A stretch of 64,000 nucleotides of DNA from Erodium maritimum (taxonomy: Eukaryota > Streptophyta > Magnoliopsida > Geraniales > Geraniaceae). The stretch lies in the NCBI GenBank assembly GCA_963921825.1, contig OY997591.1:55219031-55283030 (forward strand), written 5' to 3'. Position numbers and translations under genes: made by a program. Position 1 is the first letter of the stretch. Every line of letters starts with the position of its first letter. This document shows positions 11,029-22,816 of this stretch, piece by piece. Under the pieces are notes generated by a model. That model was not told the DNA's origin. It did no database searches and saw nothing but the letters and a program-made list of their open reading frames with translations.

Positions 11029-12084
11029 TGAGAGAATGCAAAGATGAGAAGAAACAAATAATTAAACTCATAGTCAAGATGAAAGTTGAGATACAATCAC
11101 CGAATTAGTCGTCTAAAGCTTGTTCTTTCTCTCCTCCAGTCTCTCATTTGATGCTCTTGAAAATCCACCAAAAGAAATCCCTTGAGTAGATAAAAATTGG
11201 AGTTTGCTTTTCAAAAATCTCTACCAAAAAATATATCAAATTAATTCTCTACCCACCAAATATTTTGATTCTCAACTAACAATCAAATAAAAATAACTCT
11301 CTCTATTCTATAAAAAAAAAAACTGTACAAAATGATGGTTCCTCTATTCGTGCATTTCCTCCTGAAACAATGAAGTTCTCTCTGTGTAAAAGTATAGATG
11401 ATGAAGAAGCCCTCTGTATTTGTGCTCTGTCACTGTATGTCTATGAAGGAGATGGTTCTCCTTATAAAAAAATCTAAAATATGAAGCCCACTATCCCCTC
11501 ATATTCTGACTTGCGGAGTAGTAAAATAACAAGAATAGGGTTAGTATTCGCATGGACACGCGGAAAAATAGGAGAGGAGGAGTTGAGGGGGACACGTGGC
11601 GGCATGAGGAGGGGCTTCCGTTTGCCACGTGGCGCTGAGGTTGCGGCTACGCAAGGAGAGGGGGACCAGAGCGCCAGCTTTTAGTCGTTGGATGGTCCAC
11701 GCGTGAGGGGGTGGGACGGCTAGGCCTGGACACATGTAAGGATCTGACTCGCTGCTTCATTTTTACTCCTATTTCGCTATTTTGCTCTCTCCGGCTTCGT
11801 TTGGAATCCGATCAATCCCGTTCTTGCGCCAACATTTTTATCTTTTCAAGACCTACAAAAAAAGACCAGTCATCCATATATTCCAGAGAGAACAAAATTG
11901 ACCCTCTCAACGATCCACCTATACGAAACACCCAAAATGCGTTGATTTTCCATCGAAACACCGAACACACAAAGAAAAAACAATTATTCATGCTAAACCT
12001 AAATATATGATAATAAAAGGGACTAAAAGTCTATATAACTCGATATAATGTGACTTTTTTATGTGTTAAAATGCATCCGCATCA
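11029..12084 (-). repeat. LTR A of the non-autonomous element, part after the LINE (first part is 3740-4164)
   Basis: This aligns with 15902-16964. Shared blocks include GAGAGAATGCAAAGATGAGAAG, ATGAAGCCCAC, TCATATTCTGACTTGCGG and GGGACACGTGGCGGCATGAG. Together with 3740-4164 it makes one LTR of about 1.5 kb, interrupted after AAGTGTTCATGG by the LINE. The outer end finishes in ATCA at 12084, immediately before the purine tract. Compared with LTR B it lacks a block of several dozen bases equivalent to about 15660-15760. Confidence 0.75.
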
Positions 12085-12099
12085 ACATCCCACACTTAG
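12085..12099 (-). other. Polypurine tract of the non-autonomous LTR element
   Basis: On the minus strand the sequence reads CTAAGTGTGGGATGT directly upstream of the LTR start TGATGC. This matches the AGTGTGGGATGT purine tract known from Tat/Athila-type elements and sets the element's minus-strand polarity. Confidence 0.7.
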
Positions 12100-14549
12100 A
12101 CTTTTCTTGTCCCCACAAAACTAAACATAAATAAATATAAAATAACTAAGATAAATGCCAAGATAAACCCTGCGATACTATCTCCGTAGGCGGAGCTTGG
12201 CGACTCTGGGCTATTGAAAGCAGTAAACATGCATATGCTGACTCAACTAGACAAAAAAAACTCCCGTGCAAATGCATAAGCAAACTAAAGACCAAAAATC
12301 TAAGACTCAAAAAAGGGGTTTGCTTAAAGTTGGATTTTATCAGCAATTCGACGTAGAGCATGCATAAAGAATAGGATCTCTCATCATTCTTTTCTACTTT
12401 TCACCGACCAATTTTTACATGTTGTAGATTAAGAGTGTATGCGTAGTGGATTGCAAGATGAAGTGCAGTAACTAGAAAGATTTCAAGCTTAACTAATGTC
12501 ATTTAGCCTTTTGCTCTCTCGGTTCTACATACCATAGTACTAATCAAGAGCATAACACAATCTCATTCACAAATCTTATGAGTGGATGTTGTCATGCAAT
12601 TCCGTTGTCTTGGGACTACGCGAGTGGTTAACCCATCTAGTTCCTTTACGAGTCAAGTGGTAGATCAAACTTTTGCTTGGTTTTTCGATTACGTGTAGAA
12701 ACTTTGGATCACTAAGATAGGTTGGGGGTTTCACCTTTTATTACGCTATGATTAACTCGAGACATGATGGTCTCACTCTCCACAGCAATCCGCCGTAGCC
12801 CCTCAAGCCTTTGTTAATACACGGATTTATTGGATCCCCTTTCCCCATGATCTATATTCAATTCTCCGTGCACAGTGTGTGTGTGATTTTGAAACATTGG
12901 TACCACATACGCACAATAGGACTAACCACTTGAATTGACTAGATTTTTAATCTACCAAAACATATAGTTTGATCCCAAAACAAAAACCATGTGGCCTCAG
13001 CCTCCTCTACATGAAACAAGTGAAATAAGACTAGTATCTCTTAACTAGGCCCACTATAGGTAGAAATCAAGATAGAATCCGGTTGGCGACAATAAAAAGA
13101 ATTGAAACCTAACCACACCTAACATTTGGTGTGACCGCCTTTTCGTGTCTGAGGCATCTAGCATCACAAAATCATCTTGCACTCATAAAGCAATATAGCA
13201 CAAACACAAATACAACTCATTAATACTACCAACAGTATATCATCCAAACAATCCTAAAAAAATCCTCAATGATGAAAGATCTACTCCCGTCTCACTCACG
13301 CTGCCCTAAATTGCACATCCAAAGTTTACACACATAATAAAGACCCATAAAAAAATTCCACCAAAAATGCATGAAGCGTAGGATAGAATGCAAACATATA
13401 AATGCAAAGCATCTCACCCTACACTTTAAACCTAAGCATTGTCTCTAGTGCAACTCTAAACATATATTTACACATGCACCTGATAGATGATAACAATAAA
13501 CACCCCACACTCAGAGTCAGCCAATATACAAGTCAAGAAATAATATATGCATAGTCTATCAGCACAGCAACTCAGATGCTCAGCACCCACTAGATAGCAT
13601 ATATAAGATATAGTAGCGGTAAACAATATAAACCAGGAAGGGAAGAGATACTGCCCCTCGAAGAACCGCTACTCGACTTGTGAGGTGCCGTGGGAGTCCT
13701 AACGTGCAAGGATGGATGGAAAGCTCATCGCCTGAGAGAACTTCTAAGAAGCTCGGTGCATGGCTTGTGACTAAACCGCTCCCACTTTCCATCCATTGTT
13801 GTGGTGCCTCCCAACTAGCGCATTTGTTTGACGTTGTTAGCTCGATGGGTAGGAGGCTCAATCAGGAGGCCTCCCAAGAATATCATACTTCCATTGCGTC
13901 CTCCTCTTCAAGTGTGGATGTGAAGGCGGGAGAAGAAACACAATGTAACAAAAAAACCTCTTCCTTGAGTTTTGTAGGAACTCCTAACTCAAGGCTAGTA
14001 TCATCAAGCTTGCCTCAACAAAATAAGCATGATCAAACTCATCTTGGCATAGCTTAGGAAGGACATGAATCCCATGAATCGGAAAACGCACTTACCAACA
14101 AGGGTTGGTAGCATCTACCGAAATAGAACAATAGCTCACAAACTGGGAATGAGAACTAACAAATTAATCAAAAACTTTATGATCAACATTAACTTTAAAA
14201 ATCAACGGTATAGAATGAACATAAAGAATTGATTTGCTAGAATCTAAAAATGAATCTCCCACACTAAATGGAATTTTGACATTACGCTCGATGTCTAGAA
14301 ATATAAAATCAATAGGTAATACGAACATATCCCCTCTCTTAAGAGCATCTTCCATAGTACCAATTGGATATCTAATAGATCTATCAGCCAACTCTATTGA
14401 TTTTATGGAAAGATTTGGCTCAACAAGAGTTTGTGAACTATTTTTTGAAACTGTACACTCATTATTTATATCTATAGAATCTAGTGCATCAAACTACATG
14501 GAGATTGAATTGGCATAAAGCAAGATGGATAAGAACTTGATACCTCACA
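12100..14549 (-). other. Non-coding interior of the non-autonomous LTR element
   Basis: About 2.4 kb of AT-rich sequence between the purine tract and the gag-like remnant. Short frames such as those near 13580-14057 and 14164-14518 have no recognisable domain. No reverse transcriptase, RNase H or integrase motif is visible on either strand, which is the main reason for calling the element non-autonomous. Confidence 0.55.
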
Positions 14550-15035
14550 TTACGCACTTACCTCTAAACTCATGGTTGAATCACGAGTTTCTTGTTCTGT
14601 TGTGTCACATAAGTGCTCGGAATGATCATCATCAATGTGTAATATTTGATCATCAAGGTTTGTATCATTAATCAATTGCACGAGATCATTCAATTGATTT
14701 TGAAGCTCTTGGAACGTGGATTCTTGTTCCTCTTGTTTTCTCTCCATTTGCATCATTATCTCGTCAAGCTTGTGCATCTCATCCAATCATCTTTCCTCAT
14801 GTCGTTTTTGCTTCTCCTCAAATCGATTTAGGAAAGCTAGACAAACTTCTCGAAGTGACGACTCCTCCTCATTAGGAAATTGCGGTTCAACATGATAACC
14901 TTGATCAAAAGAGGAAGCGTCCCCTCAATTTTGACTATAGGCACTTTAATGCACAAGAAACTCGCAATTGTAAATTAAATGATCATTAGCACCACATATA
15001 TCACAATACCCCTTATTAGGGAACCAATTCTCCAT
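14550..15035 (-). pseudogene. Gag-like remnant: one CCHC zinc knuckle plus coiled coil
   Basis: From the ATG at 15035 the minus strand reads in one frame to 14550, about 160 codons, broken only by stops at 14946-14948, near 14928 and near 14790. Codons 11-24 encode CDICGANDHLIYNC, a C-x2-C-x4-H-x4-C zinc knuckle of the retroviral nucleocapsid type. The second half is rich in Glu, Gln, Lys and Leu with heptad-like spacing (MDEMHKLDEIMMQMERK onward), so it is probably a coiled coil. The capsid part normally preceding the knuckle is absent: the frame starts less than 100 bp inside the primer-site-like sequence. It may be a nucleic-acid-binding protein helping to package a non-autonomous RNA, or just a decayed gag tail. 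Confidence 0.6.
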
Positions 15036-15120
15036 AAAAGCTGTGATGCAAAGAACCAATTATATATATACAAGAATGAAATAGACGTAGCATAAACTAT
15101 AGAGCAAGGGTCGCCTAATT

Positions 15121-15138
15121 TCTTCCCGGAAACAGCGC
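15121..15138 (-). other. Degenerate primer binding site (tRNA-Asp-like)
   Basis: The minus strand reads GCGCTGTTTCCGGGAAGA, resembling the TGGCGCCGTTGCCGGGGA primer site of Tat/Athila elements, with several mismatches. Its position on the inner side of the right LTR and polarity opposite to the purine tract are as expected. Confidence 0.5.
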
Positions 15139-15396
15139 AATAAAACTTAACGTCCTCCTGGTTTAAATCGCAAAAACGGGACACGGTAAGTGCACCGGTC
15201 GCCAAGTAGTAACCGAAAGTAAATTCCGGGATATCGAGCCCAAGAGAGCAACATGCAAACACTTGCTATCCAAAGTTCATAGCTAAGCTGTTTCGATAAA
15301 AATCTAGTTTTATATTTTGAAAATAAACCTACAACAACTAAAAAGAAAATAAAGAAGATATAGAACTTAGTAGAGAGCTTTCTTATCTTGAATCAA

Positions 15397-16964
15397 GTGA
15401 AGAGAAATCAAGAGTACAAGTTCATAAAGTTCATTCCATAATATTGAACACGTTCGATTGTTGCGATGTCGACTTATTTTAGAGGCAACGAGTTATCTCT
15501 ACTCTAGTCCTAACTTCTTTTGAATGATTAGGACCCTAATGGAATCTAACCACCGAGTTCTTTCAACTCTCGATGTAGGAAGACCCGAAGCGGTAAGCTC
15601 TACGATAACTTCTAGCTTTCGAAAAAACGAGTCTATAGTTCTTGCAATTGTATTAACCCCGCTAGATCTAGCTAGGATTTAAATCCAACATATTATCGAT
15701 TTTTGACTAATTAGAATCCTCATCTTTCAAGTGACAGATACTAATTCAAAATAATTACCAAGCCTACACGGGAGGTAAAACATTATGCACAAATCAATCA
15801 TAGACACCAATACGAATAAACAATCACCACAATCGAAGCATCCAATTTACAGAAATCCTTACTCTAATCCCCCATAGCCCCAGAAATTGGGGGTTTAAGT
15901 GTTCATGGTGAGAGAATGCAAAGATGAGAAGAAAGAAAGAATTAAACTCATAATCAAGATGAAAGTTGAGATACAATCACCGAATAAGTCATCCAAAGTT
16001 TGTTCTTTCTCTCATCCAATCTCTCATTTGATGCTCTTGAAAATCCACCAAACAAAATCACTTGAGTAGATAAAAATTGGAGTTTGCCTTTCAAAAATCT
16101 CTCTACCTAAAAAAAAATATCAAATTGATTCTCTACCCACCAAATATTTTGATTCTCAACTAACAATCCAACAAAAGTAACTCTCTCTATTATATATAAA
16201 AAACTGTACAAAATGATTGTTCCTCTGTTCATGTGTTTCCTCCTGAAACAATGAAGTTCTCTCCGTGTAAAAATATAGATGAAGAAGAAGCCCTCTGTAT
16301 CTGTGCTTTGTCCGTGTATGTCTATGAAGGAGGTGGTTCTCCTTATATAAAAATATAAAATATGAAGCCCACCATCCCCTCATATTCTGACTTGCGGCGC
16401 AGCAAAATAACAAGAATAGGGTTAGCATTCACATGGACACGCGGAAAAATGGGAGAGGTGAAGCTGAAGGGGACACGTGGCGGCATGAGGAAAGGTTGGC
16501 GTCTGCCACGTGGCGCTGAGCTTGCGCCCCCGCAAGGAGAGGGGGACCGGCACGCCAGCTTTCAGTCGCTGGATGGTCCACGCGTGAGGGGGTGGGCCGG
16601 TAGGGCCTGGACATATGTCAGGCTCTAACTCACTACTTCATTGTTGCTCCTATTTCGTTATTTTGCTCGCTCTGGCTTCGTTTGGAATCCGATCGATCTC
16701 ATTCTTGCGCCAACATTTTTTTATTTTCAAGACCTACAAAAAAAGACCAGTCATGCATATATTCCAGAGAAAACAAAATTGACCCTCTCAACGATCCACC
16801 TGCACGAAACACCTTAAATGCGTCGATTTGCCATCAAAACACCGAACACACAGAGAAAAACAATTACTCATGCTCAACCTAAATATATGATAATAAAAGG
16901 GTCTAAAAGTCTACATAAATCGATATAATGTGGCTCTTTTATGTGTTCAAAGGCATCTATATCA
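15397..16964 (-). repeat. LTR B of the non-autonomous element (may extend to about 15140)
   Basis: This copy is uninterrupted and preserves the sequence that the LINE split in LTR A: GGGTTTAAGTGTTCATGGTG at about 15892-15911. Similarity to LTR A is continuous from about 15397 to ATCA at 16964. The 240 bp between the primer-like site and 15397, including GTGCACCGGTCGCC, resembles LTR ends of related elements but has no counterpart at the left end of LTR A. Confidence 0.7.
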
Positions 16965-16969
16965 ATCCT

Positions 16970-17362
16970 AGAGACAAAACTTGGCAAACCCCGTCCTAGG
17001 GTGGTAGGATTGTATTGTCGTGAGCGTAGCCTCAAAATTTTCTTTCGTATTGCACCAACTAGGGGTTTCCCCTAGTTAGGCAGAAAATTATGTATTGTAG
17101 CCTCTTCACTTAGTCCTATATCTTGGGTTCTCGGGTGGAACATGTTGGGAAGAGTAAAGCCAAGTTGCAAACTCCCAGTTTGCTTTGGATCCTTTGGTAG
17201 AAATTTTTGTATTAGATTGGGGGAGACAATAGGGGAAATCCTGGCGAGACTACTAGTCTTGGTACGGCGGGGGGAAAGAGTAGGTGTCTCATGCCATCCT
17301 TGTGGTTCTTGGCGATGTCCCCTTCTAGGTAGGATAAGATTCGTCCACTCCCGGCGAATCCC
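16970..17362 (-). pseudogene. LINE ORF1 C-terminal remnant (segment 2 of a split LINE)
   Basis: A Pro/Ser/Thr-rich minus-strand frame (about 17476-17072, interrupted by the solo LTR boundary at 17363) resembles the low-complexity tail that follows the zinc knuckle in plant LINE ORF1 proteins. Its continuation across the solo LTR is the DUF4283/zinc-knuckle segment at 19138-19844 on the same strand. Assignment depends on that context rather than on a domain in this piece. Confidence 0.4.
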
Positions 17363-19132
17363 TGTTGGAACTCGATGTCGTGGACATGTCAAACACAAAA
17401 TGCAGCGTAAAATTAACCACGAATCAATCGAGATGAATCTACCGAATATGAAAAAACAAGTCTGAAAATTCAGCAAAGATTTGTGTACATCACCTTTGCA
17501 AGTGCTTCATCTTTCTACTCGTGTATCTCGAAAACGAACCGTTGAAACTCAAATCTCGTCGGTCACATTGAAGACACATATGTGTAGAATGTTCACACCA
17601 AGAATCAGCTTCATCAGACATTGGATGAACCTCCAAACGTGCCCTTGAAAGTGACTGGTCGGACAAAACTGTTATGAAAATCAGCACCTTCTACTTGTCC
17701 CAAATTGGTTCAATAACACCAAACTTTGAATGGCTTGAGCCCCTTGGACGCCTACGTATCCTTAACGGAATCAAATCCAACTTAGTTCTTGAGTTTGTAA
17801 ACTCAAGAACATGCAACAATGGAACTTGGAGCTTCTTGTAGGAGTTTGCAAAGATGGGAGGGAAGCACACCTTGTGCTGAAATTTTCTTCTCTTATTTGC
17901 ATGTTGTGTCTTGCCAACACCCCTTGCATGTAGACTTAAGTTGAAGTGGTCATCTCACTTAATCTACATCAAGTTGCCAAGTGTCCCTGCTACTTTGCAT
18001 GTTAGACTTAATAAACTAAGCAAGTTTATTAACTAGTGGAAAGTGGGTCCAACCCCCTTAGTTTAACAAGACCACTTAGTCAACCTTTGACCTTTGGTTC
18101 TTGTTGGGCCTAGCCCATGTGGTCCGGTCATGAGCCTCTCCAAGAGAGCCCATACCGAGCCCACCATGCTAGCCCGTCCACAATGGCAATTCCCGACACG
18201 ACTCCCTCCAAGCCAATCCACTTGCGTTCTTATCGAGTTACAAACTTATGGTGTGACCCTTAGGTTTATGCATGTCGGTAAGATCAACGTAAAATCCTAT
18301 TTTACTTGATCTTACTAATGTGGCGACTGACGAGACTGAGTATCGCCTGACCCTGCATAACGAATCGCCCCCTGTCGATTCTTACCTTTCCGTCGTCCTT
18401 GTCATTATCCCTTATCACCGATATCCTGATTGAGATATGGCATAGAGTCGTCATCCTTATTATTCTCAATCCATGTTCCTTGATATGTGAGATGACTGAC
18501 CTTATGATACCTAGTATCATGTGCATGGCCATGCTTTCATGTCAGTCACTCTCGATCAAGCGGCCGTGAACTAGATATCTTTCCCATACCGCAGTATGGG
18601 GGATAAATCCCTTAACCGTCTATCATGTCACTCATGCAGTCACTCTCCAAGCCAATTCTGGCCGTTATGGAAAAACCAGTAACGGTGCAACGTTTGGCTT
18701 TCAGGTCAAACTTGGTTGTTTACTGCATAGCAATCATATAGACTCCTCGGCCTAAGGATACCTGACAAGCAACAACTCTGAACATGTTCATGACTCAATC
18801 TATGGAACATATTCTGGTCTGGTCGTCCAACATCATGTCCCACATGATGTCTATGATCAGACTCCGGAATCCTTTCCTATGGCCAATAGAACGTAAGCCA
18901 TCAAGAGTCATATTTCATACTAGTCGCTTCTAGAGAAGACTATTGACTAGGGACCCCGTCGAGTGTGATCCATCCTGATCTATGGTTCTATTCGCATGGT
19001 GGACATAGATCGGAAACACACACGACATATTACTCCAACACTTAAGTAATATAAAAGCCGCTTTATTATATTGCTAACGATGATATTTACATTTGGATAT
19101 TTAGGATTGGACTACGGGCACAAATGCTAACA
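17363..19132. mobile_element. Solo LTR, probably Ty1/Copia type, 1.77 kb
   Basis: It begins TGTTGGAACTCG and ends AAATGCTAACA, giving canonical TG..CA ends. It is flanked by the identical 5-mer ATCCC (17358-17362 and 19133-19137). No internal coding region is present, so it is a solo LTR left by recombination between the two LTRs of a former element. A TATTATAT/AATAAAG-like signal near 19060-19070 on the minus strand hints that transcription ran minus. The Copia call rests only on the TGTTGG/AACA ends and is tentative. Confidence 0.85.
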
Positions 19133-19137
19133 ATCCC

Positions 19138-19844
19138 CTCCTTAATATTGGTTTTCTCCATTTCCATGAAGGAGAGGTCAAAGAGTTGCACCAGTAGGGG
19201 TCTAGCTGAATCCCTTTATCGACATTCCTCTTCCTTGTGGCCTATGCATCCATAGTAAAAGCAGAATTTCGGGAGGTGGGAATATTGGAACCGAACCCGA
19301 GTCGGTGTATCATGGCCCTCTACTATTATTCGGGTCGTCCTTCATAAAGGTTTTGCAAGGTACTTCCAAAACCAAAACCTGAAACTCAGAGTACCTCCCT
19401 AAGCCGTACAATCCTCTTCCGTATAGACGTCCACAAAACCTCCCAACACTTTTGTTACCGTGAAGCCAATCCTTGTCGTGAGTCCATTCCATGGGAGATC
19501 GGATGCAAGCGCCCATAATTGGATTCTTGTAAATGGTAGGGTCGCTAGATTAACCCCTAGTCGGAGGTCTTCCAGAACTAATGGTTCATCCTTGAACGGC
19601 CAACGCTCGCCCATTCAAATTCTTTCTTACTCCGCGATGGAGGTGAAATAAAATCTCGAGATCCTTGATAAAAAGGCCGGGGTGGGGTCAGACCTTAGTC
19701 ATGATACACTCCATCACCTTACGATCGTGGTTTTGTGTCGTGAATAATCTGTCAACAAACCAAAGGTCATGCAACCTCGATTGGCATCATCCGTCGGATT
19801 TCTCGGACCGTAGAAGACTTGATCCTCCTCCTCCTCCTCTTCCT
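19138..19844 (-). pseudogene. LINE ORF1 remnant with DUF4283 domain and CCHC_4 zinc knuckle (segment 3)
   Basis: On the minus strand 19614-19399 reads as a DUF4283 domain (ERWPFKDEPLVLEDLRLG, LPFTRIQLWALASDLPW), the N-terminal domain of the common plant LINE ORF1/gag-like proteins. Downstream, about 19275-19225, comes LPKFCFYYGCIGHKEEEC, a CCHC_4 knuckle in which the second Cys is replaced by Tyr. Frameshifts separate the two. Both neighbours are LTR insertions with clean duplications, so this piece was once continuous with 16970-17362 and 21977-22816. Confidence 0.65.
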
Positions 19845-21976
19845 TGTCACGCCCCAAATCCGGTTTGGACCGGACTCGAGACATGAACTAAAAGTAAATA
19901 AGACAATAATAATAAAAAGAAATTTACGAATTTAAAACTCCAAAAATTAGTTCCAAGTCAATAATAAAATCCTGCGAGTCAACGCTCAAAAACCAATAAC
20001 TGAATACAAGGTTAAGTTCAAAAAAGATAGTACGTCTCTACTAAATAGCTAAACCCCGGACTCTCGAGGAGCTCCTGAGCTCTGAGACATCATCTTCACC
20101 GACTCATCATCGAAATCTGTAAAACAGTAAAAACAGAGGGGGTGAGCTTTCACTCAGTAGGAAAAAGTAGTAAAGGGAAAGGACTCCCGCTTCGTTGCCA
20201 GAAATACTCGATTAGAAATTCTTACTAAAAACTGAGAACGTAAATAGAAACCGACAGGAACACACAATATCGATAATAGCATCAAATTAAATAAACTAAT
20301 GAGCAACATGCCATTATGCTGCTAAGACCACTACGAACGTTACTCAGATTCGATATCACATAACATGGGACAAGTACCCAGGACAATCCGATCACAACGC
20401 ACAACTCAACAAATACATCATACCGGAATAAACCCTCGGTCTAGATGTCTTCCCAGACACACAGCATCGGGGTGAAGCAAATACATCATACCGGAATACC
20501 CATCGGTCTAGATGTCTTCCCGGACACATAGCATCGGGGAGAAACGCTACATCATACCGGAATGTGCCTCGGTCTAGATGTCTTCCCAGACACACAGCAT
20601 CGGGGTGAAACGCTACATCTTACCGTAATGTCCATCGGTCTAGATGTCTTCCCGAACACACAGCATCGGGGTGAAACACTAAATCATACCGGAATGTCCA
20701 TCGGTTTAGATGTCTTCCCGGAACACACATCGGGGTAACTCTCATCGCACAAATACCGGACCGGCACACACCTCGGTCGGGTATCTTCCCGTCACTCGGG
20801 GTACAAGTTACACCACACAATACCACACAAACCACACTACACCGAACTTATCATACCAACGAAGACTATCGTCACAACTTACCAAGAACACCGTATCGGT
20901 CTATCATTCACCCAATCATATCACGAAACAAACATTCATACCACATTCAACACATTCATTCGACCAATCATGTCACGAAACAAACATTCATATCACATAA
21001 CATAATCCTTAAATTAACCAAGAGTATACCATACGTTGACATTTATGGACGTCACGGATCTGTGACGGTGCGAGCAGATTCGCTCTTCTTCTTCTTCCAG
21101 CCCCTTTTTCACGAAAATAACATCAAAAACTCCATTTTTATGAACCCCAAACCTCAAAATCAGTCCTTTAACTTCAATACTTCACTACCCTTAGTGGGTT
21201 TCATCAAAACAACAATTACCCAAGAGATTTCCATCCAAAACAACCAAATCTTCAAGTGATTTCTACATAAATCAACCTCCTACTTCTCCTAAACAATCAT
21301 CTAACAACAAATAACACAAAACCTAACTAGTTCATGCAATTTCCATGGAAACCCATAACCCAAATTGATTAGAAGAAGATTGTGAGAACTTACTTACCTT
21401 TGGAATGATGAGATGATGAAGATGGTGATGTTTTTGAGAAAGTTTGATGAAGAAATGGCTCCAAGCTTCCTCCTTTCTCTTTGCTTCTTCTTCAAGCTTC
21501 AATGGAGTCTCCTTCTCTCTCTCCCTTGTAGAATTCGGCCAACACTCCAAATGGGCTGAATTGTGCTCCCAAATTGCTTTAAGACCAAATTTAGTAAAAG
21601 TCCATAATGCCCCTTAGGTCCATTTCTTCTCTTTTGGCTCATATGAGGGTAAATGGGTCATTAAAGGCCCATTTCTCCTCCTCCAAGCCACCATGGACAC
21701 ATGTCCATGTTGGAGCCACATTGTCCTTGCCAATTTCCAGCACATTTAATTAAATAAGGTTTATCCTCTAATTAGGCCCAGTTTGATCGAAAGTTGACTT
21801 TTTCGTAAAATTGGTCATTTGAAAGGAAACGACCCAACTAAGCTAACCGTAACGACGGTTAAGCTTTTTGGGTCCCGGAAAGGTCCCGAATGACTCCCGG
21901 AGTCATCGGTTGACTTTTCCGGCTGAAAGTCAACTTTCGCCAGAATTTACCGGTCCGACCTGGAGCGGTTCTTACA
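19845..21976 (-). mobile_element. Solo LTR of Ty3 family 2, 2.13 kb
   Basis: Starts TGTCACGCCCC and ends GCGGTTCTTACA on the plus strand, i.e. TGTAAGAACCGC..GGCGTGACA in its own (minus) orientation. The identical 5-mer TTCCT flanks it (19840-19844 and 21977-21981). It contains no gag or pol. It carries a 66-bp tandem array (20405-20740) near its centre. The same family recurs at 39638-41894, 50893-55728 and 57488-60194. Confidence 0.9.
20405..20740. repeat. Tandem array, about 66-bp unit, five copies, inside the solo LTR
   Basis: Each unit contains ACATCATACCGGAAT, CGGTCTAGATGTCTTCCC, then ACACAGCATCGGGG. Units are 66-68 bp and differ by a few substitutions; the last is partial. Related ATCGGGG / TCTTCCCG blocks occur at matching places in other copies of this LTR (58040-58220, 54950-55140, 40740-41000), so the array is a family feature. 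Confidence 0.85.
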
Positions 21977-22816
21977 TTCCTCCTCCTCCATTTTGAGCGA
22001 ATTAAAGCCTTCTTTGAGAGCCAAAGAACCTCTATTGGGGCTTGCATCGTGTCGTTGTTTCTAGTGGTGTTTGAAGAGACAATCTGAGTGAGTTAATACG
22101 CATGGTGTATCTACGTTCCCACACAAGGGCCGGGGTTTTTGGATCTACGTCTGTGGTGGCATCACCGGGGGTCCGTCGCTAGTGGAAACAATAGGTTCGG
22201 TAGGTAACATGACCAGAAGCGGGGTTCGATCCAGGATCGAGGCCTCAATATGGACCTTCTGCATCGTCTTCGTGATGCCCATCGAGAGAAGAGTGTTACC
22301 TAGAGTCGGATATAACGGTAGGAGAGTCGTTAGAGTGGCTCCTAGACGAGTTATTTTCTTAGGCACTACGCTCCTTGATGGCAGTATCATCGTCCCAAGA
22401 AAGTTGATCAGGCTTGCCTATAGGAAGCTGAAGGTCTGGATTGGGATCGAGATCGTGAGTCGGGGCTACGATTGGGAGCGGTCGGAAGGAGGGGGGGGGT
22501 GGGGGTTCAACCCGCTTGGGTTTTTGGGGCTTCTTCTGGTACCGTGTTGGTTTTATGGTCTCCTAACTCGGTGTTGAAGGCATAACCAGTGGTGGAGTCG
22601 CAGTGGTCGACAAGGAGGGGGCAGACTAGATGTTAGTGCCGACGTGCACGTGGGTCGAGCACAACTGATCAGGCCTATGAGGGGTAGCGGTAGGTGCATT
22701 CGTGTGTATGAAGTGATTGGTAGAAGTGGACTACGTAGTTGACCGAAAAAGAGAAAAGAACGATAGAACAAGAAGAGGGTTGTTGAGAGGAAGCAAACCC
22801 TAGACGGCTCCGATGA
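21977..22816 (-). pseudogene. 5' part of the split LINE, ORF1 N-terminal region (segment 4)
   Basis: GC-rich minus-strand sequence with broken proline/threonine-rich frames (for example 22390-22145). Its style matches the N-terminal region of the other DUF4283-type remnant at 47199-47870. On the minus strand it starts near 22816 at a GC-to-AT composition break. It is separated from 19138-19844 by a solo LTR with perfect duplication, which supports one original element. No single diagnostic domain is visible in this piece. Confidence 0.4.

Larger units (their letters stand above)
3740..16964 (-). mobile_element. Non-autonomous LTR retrotransposon (LARD/TR-GAG-like), carrying a nested LINE
   Basis: Two similar long direct repeats lie at 3740-12084 (interrupted by the LINE at 4165-11016) and roughly 15397-16964, flanking about 3 kb with no polymerase. 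On the minus strand the left LTR is preceded by the purine tract CTAAGTGTGGGATGT (12085-12099), typical of the Tat/Athila group. The right LTR is followed by a degenerate site resembling the tRNA-Asp primer site used by that group (15121-15138). The only coding remnant is a zinc knuckle plus coiled coil. ATCCT at 3735-3739 and 16965-16969 is a candidate target duplication. Large non-autonomous derivatives of Tat/Athila-type elements are well known. Assigning this copy to them rests on the purine tract, the primer-site similarity and the LTR text. Confidence 0.65.

Noticed and set aside
13580-14057. Overlapping open frames of 93 and 125 codons on opposite strands
   Set aside because: They lie in the non-coding interior of a non-autonomous LTR element, overlap each other and show no domain or codon pattern; chance frames.
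20405-20740. A possible CRISPR-like array because of regular 66-bp units
   Set aside because: Units are contiguous tandem repeats without unique spacers, lie within a plant LTR, and no cas-type gene is present.
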